Below, piece after piece: positions 1 to 6,675 of a stretch of DNA of 39,096 nt. Origin of the DNA: Gemmatimonadaceae bacterium (GTDB lineage: Bacteria; Gemmatimonadota; Gemmatimonadetes; Gemmatimonadales; Gemmatimonadaceae); NCBI GenBank assembly GCA_019752115.1, contig JAIEMN010000063.1, positions 1 through 39,096 of the forward strand, given 5' to 3'. The notes beneath the pieces are model-generated. The model was given only the letters and a program-made list of their open reading frames with translations. It ran no database searches and was not told the DNA's origin. Numbering within the stretch: the first letter of the stretch is position 1; each line of letters starts with the position of its first letter. Both the position numbers and the translations under genes were made by a program.

Positions 1-1170
1 GCGGCCGGCGCCGGCGGGGGGCGTACCGGCGCCACCGGCCGGCGCATCCGGCGCCGCGGCGCTCTGGAGATAGATCAGCCCCGGGCCGACCGGATTCCAC
101 TGGAAGTTGCGACGGCCGAGGGAATCGCCCGCCGGCGGCGCGCCAAACGCGGGCGCCGCGTCGTCACCGCCGCGGCCGCCTTCGCGGAGCGGATTGTTGG
201 CGAGCGTGGCGAGCACCTTGCCACTCGCATCCCACAGCTCCTGCACACTGCCGAAGTTCGTGACCGGCACGAGATACGAGAACGGCTCGGTCATGCGCGT
301 CACGCGCAGATAGGCGCCGTCGTACGCCGCATCGATGTCGCGCACCATTGTGGGCGCGCCGACAGGCTTCACGGCCTTGGTCTTCACATCGACGAGCGCG
401 ACCTGACCAGTGGTGTAGTACTTGAGCTGCGCCTTCTCGTGCACATCCTGCAGCAGCGAGAAGTGCACCGGCTGCGGCACCGCGCGCGAGTCGGTCAGGC
501 GCACCTGCGGGCCATCTTCCACATCGCCGTCGCCGTGCGTGGGCGCGGCGCCGCGGTTGGCGGGCACGAGCACCGCGACGAGGTTCTTGCCGTCGCCCGT
601 CCACGCCAGGTCGGTGACCAGCGTGGCGAGCAGCGGGCGTTCGGAGAGCCGTACCGACTTGCCCGTGGCGACATCCGCCACGTACGCGTAGCTGGCCGCG
701 GGGAAGTTGGCGATGAACGCCACGTGGGTGCCCTTGGGCGACCACACCGGCGACGACAGCGTGGCGCCCGCCGGCACCTGCAGCTCTCGGGTCGATCCGG
801 TGTGCGGATCGACGAGCTGCAATCCGGTGCGCGTGCTCGTGGTCACGCTGCGATTGCGGTTGGCCTTGGTATCGACCTGCAGGCCACCGAGCCAGATGTG
901 CGGCGCGCCATACGCCTTGATGTCCCCACGATCCGCGCCCGAGGCCCGCAGGAAATACTTCCGGTCGGGGCTCGGGTTGGTGAACGAGATATCGACGCGC
1001 GGCGTCATGATCATCCGTTCGATGTTCGCCGGCGGCTTCACGAACTTTTCGGTGCGGAGAATCGCCTGCGGATCCCACGCCGCCGGGGCGGCATTCTGGG
1101 CGGCGAGCGGTGACGCGAGGGTCGCGAGCAGCGCGAGGGGGAGGGCGCGCTGGCGGGACGAGAGGGACAT
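1..1170 (-). CDS. S9-family (prolyl oligopeptidase-like) secreted peptidase, N-terminal part, cut by the window edge
   Basis: The reading frame starts with ATG at 1170 and stays open to base 1, giving 390 residues without a stop, so the C-terminus lies outside the window. Residues 1-25 form a signal peptide with a short basic start, a hydrophobic stretch and an Ala-Gln cleavage region (SPLAAQ). The remainder has the short beta-rich repeats of a beta-propeller, with phrases such as SPVWSPKGTHVAFIANF and FTNPSPDRKYFL. These resemble the propeller of S9 peptidases, including the glutamyl-endopeptidase-like branch. The catalytic alpha/beta-hydrolase domain would follow to the left of the window, so Ser-Asp-His cannot be checked. 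The gene is divergent from the isomerase-like gene at 1439, and the 268-bp gap holds a long palindrome. Family assignment is likely; substrate is unknown. Confidence 0.68.
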   Translation of the reverse strand, partial: MSLSSRQRALPLALLATLASPLAAQNAAPAAWDPQAILRTEKFVKPPANIERMIMTPRVDISFTNPSPDRKYFLRASGADRGDIKAYGAPHIWLGGLQVDTKANRNRSVTTSTRTGLQLVDPHTGSTRELQVPAGATLSSPVWSPKGTHVAFIANFPAASYAYVADVATGKSVRLSERPLLATLVTDLAWTGDGKNLVAVLVPANRGAAPTHGDGDVEDGPQVRLTDSRAVPQPVHFSLLQDVHEKAQLKYYTTGQVALVDVKTKAVKPVGAPTMVRDIDAAYDGAYLRVTRMTEPFSYLVPVTNFGSVQELWDASGKVLATLANNPLREGGRGGDDAAPAFGAPPAGDSLGRRNFQWNPVGPGLIYLQSAAAPDAPAGGAGTPPAGAGR

Positions 1171-1280
1171 GAGAGGGGGCTCCGGGGTTGGGCGGGGACG
1201 TACGAGGGAATGTACGGCCGACTCTTGCGGGGGGTTGGGGTGGTGGGGGCTTCGGCGGGAGACTGCGCGCTTCGGACGGG

Positions 1281-1395
1281 AACCCCTGAGAGGTCAGGGG
1301 GGAGAACGTCAGGGGGACGAGCTCAGGACTGCCCAAGGCGACGCTGTCCTGACTCCTCCCCCCTGACGTTCTGCCCCCTGACCTCTCGGGGGTGA
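1281..1395. repeat. Long intergenic palindrome, family I copy 1
   Basis: The left arm (1281-1332) and right arm (1343-1395) are near-perfect inverse complements around a loop of about 10 nt. Each arm carries two sub-repeats containing TCAGGGGG. A second copy of the same family lies at 2287-2399, on the other side of the isomerase-like gene. This copy sits between divergent genes, so a terminator role is unlikely here. It could form a very stable cruciform or a transcript hairpin. No transposase or flanking target duplication is evident. Confidence 0.85.
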
Positions 1396-1438
1396 CGAAT
1401 CCGCCACCCGCTCGGATCTGACCGTAAGTTCCTCCCCT

Positions 1439-2278
1439 ATGAACCGTCGCCACTTCCTCCTCCTCTCCGGTGCGGCCCTTGCCGCCCGGCGCCTTTCGGC
1501 GGCCTCGCTCGCGAGCGCCGGCAAACTCGATCGCATTGGCCTCGAGCTCTACGCCGTGCGCAAGGCGATGCGCGCGGACCCCGAGCGCACCCTCGCCGCG
1601 ATCCGCGCGATCGGCTACACCGATGTGGAGCTTCTCTGGAGCTTCAAGAACTTCGATCGCTCGGTGAAGCAGGTGAAGGACGCCCTCAAGCAGACCGGCC
1701 TCAAGGCGCCGTCGGCGCACATGGCGCCAGAAACGATTCTCTCCGGCTGGGAGGGCAAGCTCGCCGAGGCGAAGGAGCTGGGGCATCAGTATCTGATCGT
1801 GCCCAGTCTGCCGAGCGAGGCGAATACGTCGATCGCGGCGTGGAAGCTGTGGGCCCAGCGCTTCAACGCGGCCGGTGAGGAGGCGCGCCGTGCCGGCATC
1901 TGGCTCGCGCTGCACAACGAGCCCAATCACGAGAAGAAGCTCCAGGGCGAGCACCCGCTCGAGGTGTTCCTCGCCGAGACCGATCCCAAGTATGTCCGCT
2001 TCCAGCTCGACGTCGGCAACATGATCGCCGGCGGTGGCGACCCGATGGCATTCTTTGCGAAGCACAAGGATCGGTGCTGGAGCTTTCACATCAAGGACAT
2101 CGTGCCGGGTACGGCGAAGGACACCGAGCTGGGGAAGGGCTCGTTTGACCTGAAATCGTTCCTGTCGCAGGTGCCGGATTTGGGGAAGAAGCCGTGTTAT
2201 GTGGAGCAGGAGGGGCCGGTGGACGAAATGGCCAGTGCGAAGGCGAACTTTGAGTACTTGAAAGGGCTGAGCTGGTAG
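1439..2278 (+). CDS. Tat-exported sugar phosphate isomerase/epimerase-like TIM-barrel protein
   Basis: This is a 279-residue protein of the xylose-isomerase-like TIM-barrel (AP endonuclease 2) superfamily. The N-terminus, NRRHFLLLSG followed by an Ala-rich stretch, looks like a twin-arginine export signal, so the enzyme probably folds before export to the periplasm. Barrel strands and metal-site-like acids and histidines are seen in LALHNEPNHE, FQLDVGNM, SFHIKDI and YVEQEGP, in the order expected for this fold. Length fits the family. Such secreted members often act on sugars or inositols, but no substrate can be assigned. The gene stands alone between a divergent peptidase and a convergent SDR gene and is flanked on both sides by copies of the same long palindrome. 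Confidence 0.85.
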   Translation: MNRRHFLLLSGAALAARRLSAASLASAGKLDRIGLELYAVRKAMRADPERTLAAIRAIGYTDVELLWSFKNFDRSVKQVKDALKQTGLKAPSAHMAPETILSGWEGKLAEAKELGHQYLIVPSLPSEANTSIAAWKLWAQRFNAAGEEARRAGIWLALHNEPNHEKKLQGEHPLEVFLAETDPKYVRFQLDVGNMIAGGGDPMAFFAKHKDRCWSFHIKDIVPGTAKDTELGKGSFDLKSFLSQVPDLGKKPCYVEQEGPVDEMASAKANFEYLKGLSW

Positions 2279-2286
2279 AACGAACG

Positions 2287-2399
2287 GCGGAACCCCCGAG
2301 AGCTCAGGCGGGAGAACGTCAGGGGGAGAGCTCAGGACCGCGTGCAGTCCTGAGCTCTCCCCCCTGAAATTCTTCCCCCTGAGCTCTCGGGGGTTCCGC
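2287..2399. repeat. Long intergenic palindrome, family I copy 2
   Basis: The arms are about 2287-2340 and 2345-2399 and pair almost perfectly. They start from GGAACCCCCGAGAGCTCAG on the left, which is mirrored at the right end. The sequence is clearly related to the element at 1281-1395, with the same sub-repeats AGAACGTCAGGGGG and GAGCTCAGGAC. Arm differences between the two copies are largely compensated within each copy. It fills the gap between two convergent genes, where it could act as a bidirectional terminator, although no T-tract follows. Confidence 0.87.
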
Positions 2400-2406
2400 T
2401 GTTCAC

Positions 2407-3975
2407 CTACCAGTCGGTCTCGCGATAATCCTTGAGAAACTTGCCCCAGATGTGCTCCCCGGTATTAATCCCATCGATAATGGGGTCCACAATCCGCGCC
2501 GCCCCGTCCACGATATCGAGCGGCGGATGGAAGCGGTGCTCTTCCACCTTGCGCGCGGCGATGTGCACGGGGTCTTCATCCGTCACCCAGCCCGTGTCCA
2601 CGGCATTCATGTGAATGCCGTCGTGCCAGTAGTCGGCGGCTGAGGTGCGCGTCATCATGTTGAGCGCGGCCTTGGCCATGTTCGTGTGCGGGTGGCGTGT
2701 CGTCTTGAACTTCCGGTAGAACTGCCCTTCCACCGCGCTCACGTTCACGATGTGCTTGTCGCGGTTTGGCGTGCGCAGCATGAGCGGCTTGAGGCGCGCA
2801 TTGATGAGGAATGGCGCCACCGCGTTCACCAGCTGCACTTCCAGCAGTTCCACGCTCGGCACTTCGTGCATCAGCAGACGCCACGAGTTGCGCTCGCGGA
2901 GATCGACCTGCTGGAGATCCTGGTCGAGCCGCCCCTCGGGGAAGAGGTGCGCGTTGTCCTGATGCTCGTCGGCCAGGAGCGCTACCTGACTCAGCTCGGC
3001 GGCATGCGTGATGCCCGCGACGCGCTCGAGTTCACGGGGCAGGGTGGCCGGCGTGAGCATCTCGTCTTCGCGCTTGACGCCGGCTTCGGGGAGCATGTGA
3101 TAACCGCGCACCCCTTCGTACGCCCCCAGGAGCTTGCGCGCGTTGGCGGGCATGTCGGCGAGCGAGGCGCGCTCGAGGTCCATCATGTGCTTGTAGAAGT
3201 CGGGCGGGCGCCGGACGGTCTGACAGGCATTGTTCACGATGAAGTCGAGGCGCTCGTGCGTCTCCATCAGGTGATGACAGAACGCTTCGACGCTGGGCGT
3301 GTGGCGCAGGTCGAGCCCGAAGATCTCGAGGCGATGCCCCCACTGTTCGAAATCGGGCTCGCTGGCGTAGCGCTGCGCCGAGTCGCGCGGGAAGCGCGTG
3401 GTGACGATGAGGTGCGCGCCGGCGCGCAGCAGCTTGATGCCGGCCTGATAGCCGATCTTGACGCGGCCACCGGTGAGCAGCGCGACACGCCCGGTCAGAT
3501 CGGCCAGCTCGGTGCGCTTCCGATAGTTGAACTCGGCGCACGTCGGGCACAGCTGATCGTAGAAGTGGTGGATGACCGTGTACTCCTGCTTGCACACGTA
3601 GCAGTGCTGCGCCTCGAGCGCCTCGCGGAACTCGGGCTCGTCCACCGTGATCTGGTCGTCCGACCCGGGCGGCAGGTAGTTCGGCGTCGTGAAGACCGTC
3701 TGGCGACGCAGGCGGCGGATCCCCGTCTCCTGCAGCTGGTTCTCGGCTTCCTTGAGCTTCTCCGTCCGCTCGGCCTTCTTCTGCCGCTTGGTCGCCTTCA
3801 CCATCTGCCGGCGCAGGATCGCATCCGGGCGCGAGACCTCGCCGGCGGCCTTGAGCAGACGCGTGCGCTGGTCTTCGGGGATCGCGAGAAGGTTCGCGCG
3901 GTCGGCCGCCAGGCGCTCAAGGAGCGCCGTGGCGGCGGCGATTTCGGAGGGGGTGAGGTCGGGCGTGTCGGACAT
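2407..3975 (-). CDS. Zinc-ribbon short-chain dehydrogenase/reductase (SDR) family protein with atypical active site
   Basis: This 522-residue protein is about twice the size of a classical SDR. Residues 1-120 are charged and helical. A likely zinc ribbon follows, with Cys125/Cys128 (CYVC) and Cys143/Cys146 (CPTC). The Rossmann domain starts near residue 160 with TGGRVKIG (168-175) as the NAD(P)-binding glycine motif, and NNACQ at 248-252 matches the NNAG element. The usual catalytic Ser is Ser413 (NVSAVEG). The YxxxK motif reads TNMAK (431-435), so Thr replaces the catalytic Tyr while Lys435 remains. It may bind NAD(P) yet use different chemistry, or be a structural or regulatory protein. It is convergent with the isomerase-like gene, and a 70-bp perfect palindrome lies upstream of its start. 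Confidence 0.8.
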   Translation of the reverse strand: MSDTPDLTPSEIAAATALLERLAADRANLLAIPEDQRTRLLKAAGEVSRPDAILRRQMVKATKRQKKAERTEKLKEAENQLQETGIRRLRRQTVFTTPNYLPPGSDDQITVDEPEFREALEAQHCYVCKQEYTVIHHFYDQLCPTCAEFNYRKRTELADLTGRVALLTGGRVKIGYQAGIKLLRAGAHLIVTTRFPRDSAQRYASEPDFEQWGHRLEIFGLDLRHTPSVEAFCHHLMETHERLDFIVNNACQTVRRPPDFYKHMMDLERASLADMPANARKLLGAYEGVRGYHMLPEAGVKREDEMLTPATLPRELERVAGITHAAELSQVALLADEHQDNAHLFPEGRLDQDLQQVDLRERNSWRLLMHEVPSVELLEVQLVNAVAPFLINARLKPLMLRTPNRDKHIVNVSAVEGQFYRKFKTTRHPHTNMAKAALNMMTRTSAADYWHDGIHMNAVDTGWVTDEDPVHIAARKVEEHRFHPPLDIVDGAARIVDPIIDGINTGEHIWGKFLKDYRETDW

Positions 3976-4025
3976 AGCCTTGAAAGATAGCTAGGTCCGG
4001 GAGGGGAGCAGGTTTGTGACTCGTT

Positions 4026-4095
4026 AACCCCCAACCCTAAGACCCCAAACCCCAAACTGATCAGTTTGGGGTTTGGGGTCTTAGGGTTGGGGGTT
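4026..4095. repeat. Perfect 70-bp palindrome, G-rich (family II)
   Basis: Every base from 4026 to 4060 pairs with its mirror in 4061-4095. There is no mismatch and no loop, and the centre is TGATCA. The right arm has runs of three to five G separated by short T-rich spacers (GGGGTTTGGGGT), so one strand could also form a G-quadruplex. It lies between two minus-strand genes, 6 bp after the stop of the small gene at 4102 and upstream of the SDR start. The core of 26 bases at 4055-4080 recurs exactly at 34517-34542. Confidence 0.95.
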
Positions 4096-4101
4096 CTTGG
4101 G

Positions 4102-4407
4102 TTACTCCCCGAATGCGTCCCCCGGATTCCTCGGCAGGCGCCAGTACCACCAGTGCACATCCTTGTCCCAGTGCTCGGCCGCCGCATTGTCGGGGCCCCA
4201 GACGCAGCCGCCGGCGGGGTAGGATGCCTTCACGAAGCGGGCGTCGAGCTCGGCGAGCTCCGCGCTGGGTGGGTGCTGCGCGAGCTCGTGGCGCACATCG
4301 AGATCGTTCAGATAATCATCGAAGGTGAGCGGGTACCCACGCTCGACATCTTCCACCGTGCGGGCCCAGCTGGCGAGCAATTCGTCGTGCCGATGTTCGA
4401 GCGTCAT
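4102..4407 (-). CDS. Small hypothetical protein, candidate immunity partner of the upstream toxin-like protein
   Basis: This is a 101-residue acidic protein with no signal peptide or membrane segment, so it is presumably cytoplasmic. Visible traits are a helical N-terminal half (LTFDDYLNDLDVRHELAQ), a conserved-looking Trp-rich stretch (DVHWWYWRLP) near the C-terminus and several Asp/Glu patches. I cannot assign it to a named family. It starts 17 bp after the stop of the BECR-domain gene on the same strand, so the two are almost certainly cotranscribed. A small acidic protein directly downstream of a nuclease toxin domain is the typical arrangement for an immunity protein; that role is inferred from position, size and charge. 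A 70-bp palindrome lies 6 bp beyond its stop and could end the transcript. Confidence 0.72.
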   Translation of the reverse strand: MTLEHRHDELLASWARTVEDVERGYPLTFDDYLNDLDVRHELAQHPPSAELAELDARFVKASYPAGGCVWGPDNAAAEHWDKDVHWWYWRLPRNPGDAFGE

Positions 4408-4424
4408 GGCGAGTGGGGCGGGGC

Positions 4425-4907
4425 TCAGCGTGGGACGCGGCGGGCCTGACGGCGGAAGTAGTCCTCGCCGTCATTGGGTTTGAAGAACGTGCGGATCGTG
4501 CCGTCGGGGTCGTACGCAATGAAGGCGCCGGTCTTCTTGTCGAAGCGGTTCACGACGCCGTCGAGGGGGCGGACGAGTTCGAGGATGTCGGGACCGGCCG
4601 GCGCATCGCGCAGGGCCTGGGCCATGGCCAGATACGCCTCCTTCGTCGGCGCATCGAACTCCTGACCGTGCTTGGCAAAGTGCTCGGCGAGGCGCTCGGC
4701 GTTACGAAATCCGACGGTCGCGCCTCGCGAGGGCGCGTTGGCGGTGGATGTGGCGGCTGGCGCCGCCTCGGTTGGATTCGCGGAGGCGGCGCCTTCGGCG
4801 GCCGCCGCGGAGGGGGACTCGGCGGGGCGGCGTGGGTTGCAGACCAGCCACGTCGCGGCCACGAAGGCCAGGAACGCGAACACGAAGGAGCGGGTGGCGC
4901 GATTCAT
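4425..4907 (-). CDS. Membrane-anchored protein with C-terminal BECR-type (Barnase-EndoU-ColicinE5/D-RelE) nuclease toxin-like domain
   Basis: From ATG at 4907 the protein has 160 residues. Residues 8-23 are hydrophobic and act as a signal anchor or signal peptide; WLVC is not a proper lipobox. Residues 28-62 are an Ala/Pro/Ser-rich linker. Residues 65-155 match, in my recognition, the C-terminal RNase-like domain of polymorphic toxins: HFAKHGQEF (His76, His80), a Tyr-rich helix, RFDKKTGAF (121-129), DGTIRTFFKP (135-144) and a final DYF (149-151). The His, Arg139/Thr140 and Tyr150 are plausible active-site residues. The upstream in-frame start at 4970 would add a non-signal-like extension, so 4907 is preferred. 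It is divergent from tesB and lies directly before the small gene at 4102-4407. The nuclease role is inferred from family resemblance. Confidence 0.72.
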   Translation of the reverse strand: MNRATRSFVFAFLAFVAATWLVCNPRRPAESPSAAAAEGAASANPTEAAPAATSTANAPSRGATVGFRNAERLAEHFAKHGQEFDAPTKEAYLAMAQALRDAPAGPDILELVRPLDGVVNRFDKKTGAFIAYDPDGTIRTFFKPNDGEDYFRRQARRVPR

Positions 4908-4981
4908 GGCCACAACCCTACGAGTCCCAACGGCTGGGCACAACCGGCCACGCCGCTGGGTCGGCGACACATATTTCAGTC

Positions 4982-5836
4982 ATGAGCATTGTCAAAGCGC
5001 TGGTGGAGCTGCTCGAGCTCGAGCAGCTCGAGATGAACATCTATCGCGGACAGAACCGCGACCTTGGCACCGGGCGCGTGTACGGCGGGCAGGTGTTTGC
5101 CCAGGCGCTGGTGGCGGCGCGGCGCACGGTGAGCGAGCCGCGCGAGGCGCACTCGGTGCACGGGTACTTCCTGCGCGCCGGCGACCTCAAGGCGCCCATC
5201 GTGTTCTTTGTCGATCGCCCGCGCGACGGCGGCACGTTCACCTCGCGCCGCGTCACCGCCATTCAGCATGGCGAGGCGATCTTCCATCTCTCGGCGAGCT
5301 TCCAGATCAGCGAGCCCGGGCTGGACCATCAGGCGTGGCCCATGCCGGACGTCCCCGATCCGGATTCGCTCAAGCCCGAGCTCGAGCAGATCCGCGAAAA
5401 GGCCGAGCGCTTGCCGCCCGAGCTGCGCGAGGTGCTCACGCAGGACCGGCCGATCGACTTCCGCAGCAGCCACTCGCACGTGCCCGGCAGCGAGCATGGC
5501 GAACCGCAGCGTTTCGCGTGGTTCCGCGTGCAGGACACGCTCCCGGACGACCTGATCACGCATCAGGCCGTGCTCGCGTACGCCAGCGATTACGGGCTGC
5601 TGCCGACGTCGCTGCTGCCGCATGGGGTGTCCTATCGCGACCCGCGACTGCAGCTGGCGAGCCTCGACCACACCCTCTGGATGCATCGCCCCTTCCGCGC
5701 CGACGAGTGGCTGTTGTACGTGATGGACAGCCCCACCGCCGCCGGCGCCCGCGGGTTCACCAGAGGTCAGGTGTACACCAAGCAGGGCCAGCTTGTGGCG
5801 AGCGTCGCGCAAGAGGGCCTCATCCGCCTTCGGTAG
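4982..5836 (+). CDS. tesB: Acyl-CoA thioesterase II
   Basis: This is a 284-residue double-hotdog protein, matching TesB in length. It hydrolyses acyl-CoA to free fatty acid and CoA in the cytoplasm. The N-terminal hotdog includes RVYGGQVFAQAL and HSVHGYFLRAGD, the typical opening of the family. The catalytic Asp-Thr-Gln triad of TesB is present as Asp203 (ASDYG), Thr231 (SLDHTLWMH) and Gln277 (AQEGLIR). The start has no strong Shine-Dalgarno but is the only ATG in the right place. The gene is divergent from the toxin-like gene 74 bp away and is followed by a long palindrome. It seems to be a single-gene unit. Confidence 0.96.
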   Translation: MSIVKALVELLELEQLEMNIYRGQNRDLGTGRVYGGQVFAQALVAARRTVSEPREAHSVHGYFLRAGDLKAPIVFFVDRPRDGGTFTSRRVTAIQHGEAIFHLSASFQISEPGLDHQAWPMPDVPDPDSLKPELEQIREKAERLPPELREVLTQDRPIDFRSSHSHVPGSEHGEPQRFAWFRVQDTLPDDLITHQAVLAYASDYGLLPTSLLPHGVSYRDPRLQLASLDHTLWMHRPFRADEWLLYVMDSPTAAGARGFTRGQVYTKQGQLVASVAQEGLIRLR

Positions 5837-5868
5837 TCCGACGTCCCGCGCCCTGTAGTCTGACGTCA

Positions 5869-5981
5869 GCGCCCGCGGGACGAGCGCCCGTGCAGGCCGA
5901 GGTCTCCCGGCTTCGGAATCGCCGCAGGCGATTGCCGAACCCGGGAGACGCGGCCGAAACGGGCGTTCGTCCCACGGGCGC
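5869..5981. repeat. Long intergenic imperfect palindrome
   Basis: The left arm (5869-5924) and right arm (5926-5981) pair over about 56 nt with a handful of mismatches. Matching blocks include GCGCCCG, GGACGA, CGCCCGT, GGCCG, TCTCCCGG and TTCGG. It lies between the codirectional genes tesB and the YdeI-like gene. There is no T-tract. Its sequence is unrelated to the other palindromes in the window, although the architecture is the same. Confidence 0.85.
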
Positions 5982-6044
5982 TTGCTCAGCCCACCCCCAA
6001 CGCGCAGCTTCGCCGAGAGCCACGACCACAAGGAGACGAGCCAG

Positions 6045-6653
6045 GTGGGCACGAGAGACCCGCGCGTCGACGCGTACATCCAGAAGAGCCAACCCTTTGC
6101 GCAGGAGATCCTGTCGTACCTCCGGGAGCTCGTGCACGTAACCGTCCCCGACGTACAGGAGACGATGAAGTGGAGTTTCCCCCACTTCGACTACAAGGGG
6201 ATCTTCTGCTCGATGGCCAGCTTCAAGGCGCACTGCGCGTTCGGCTTCTGGTTGCAGAAGGAGGTCGTGGGCGAGGTGGCCGAGGAAGGGATGGGGAGCT
6301 TCGGCAAGATCACGAGCATCAAGGACCTGCCCAGCAAGACCAAGCTCAAGGCGTATCTCAAGAAGGCCAAGGCGCTCAACGACGACGGCGTGAAGCGCGC
6401 GGCGCCGATGCAGAAGAAGCCGAGCGCCGCGAAGCCCATCGAGATCCCGCCGGCGTTCGCGAAGGCGCTGGCCCGGCATCCGCAGTCCAGAAAGCACTTC
6501 GACGCCATGAGCCCCTCGCATCGCCGGGAGTACTGCGAGTGGATCGCCGGAGCCAAGCAGGAGGCCACGCGCGAACGACGCATCGAGAAGGCGATCGAGC
6601 AGCTGGCCGAAGGGAAGTCGCAGAACTGGAAGTACGAATCGAAGCAGGCGTAG
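6045..6653 (+). CDS. YdeI/OmpD-associated family protein (DUF1801 plus OmdA-like C-terminus)
   Basis: Residues 1-115 form a DUF1801-type domain (SYLRELVHVTVPDVQETMKWSFPHFDYKG), and residues 135-200 form the bacteriocin-protection YdeI/OmdA helix (FAKALARHPQSRKHFDAMSPSHRREYCEWI), ending in a Lys-rich tail. The GTG at 6045 is chosen because AAGGAG at 6030-6034 lies 10 nt before it; this gives 202 residues. The upstream TTG at 5982 would run straight out of the palindrome. Members are small cytoplasmic proteins of uncertain function, linked in a few species to resistance to antimicrobial peptides or bacteriocins. The gene precedes two regulatory-like secreted proteins, but with a 22-bp gap and no clear functional link. 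Confidence 0.88.
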   Translation: MGTRDPRVDAYIQKSQPFAQEILSYLRELVHVTVPDVQETMKWSFPHFDYKGIFCSMASFKAHCAFGFWLQKEVVGEVAEEGMGSFGKITSIKDLPSKTKLKAYLKKAKALNDDGVKRAAPMQKKPSAAKPIEIPPAFAKALARHPQSRKHFDAMSPSHRREYCEWIAGAKQEATRERRIEKAIEQLAEGKSQNWKYESKQA

Positions 6654-6675
6654 CAGACCCAATCCAGGACGGACA

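Noticed and set aside
1281-1395. Palindromes considered as insertion-sequence ends or miniature transposons
   Set aside because: No transposase, no target-site duplication and little sequence sharing between most loci, so I list them as repeats only.
164-2089. A 641-codon minus-strand frame across the left-edge peptidase and the isomerase-like gene
   Set aside because: It crosses a palindrome and two real genes in the wrong frame and shows only Arg/Ala-rich composition.
2686-3990. A 434-codon plus-strand frame opposite the SDR gene
   Set aside because: Composition is Arg/Val/Leu-rich without domains, and the minus-strand SDR with zinc ribbon is well supported.
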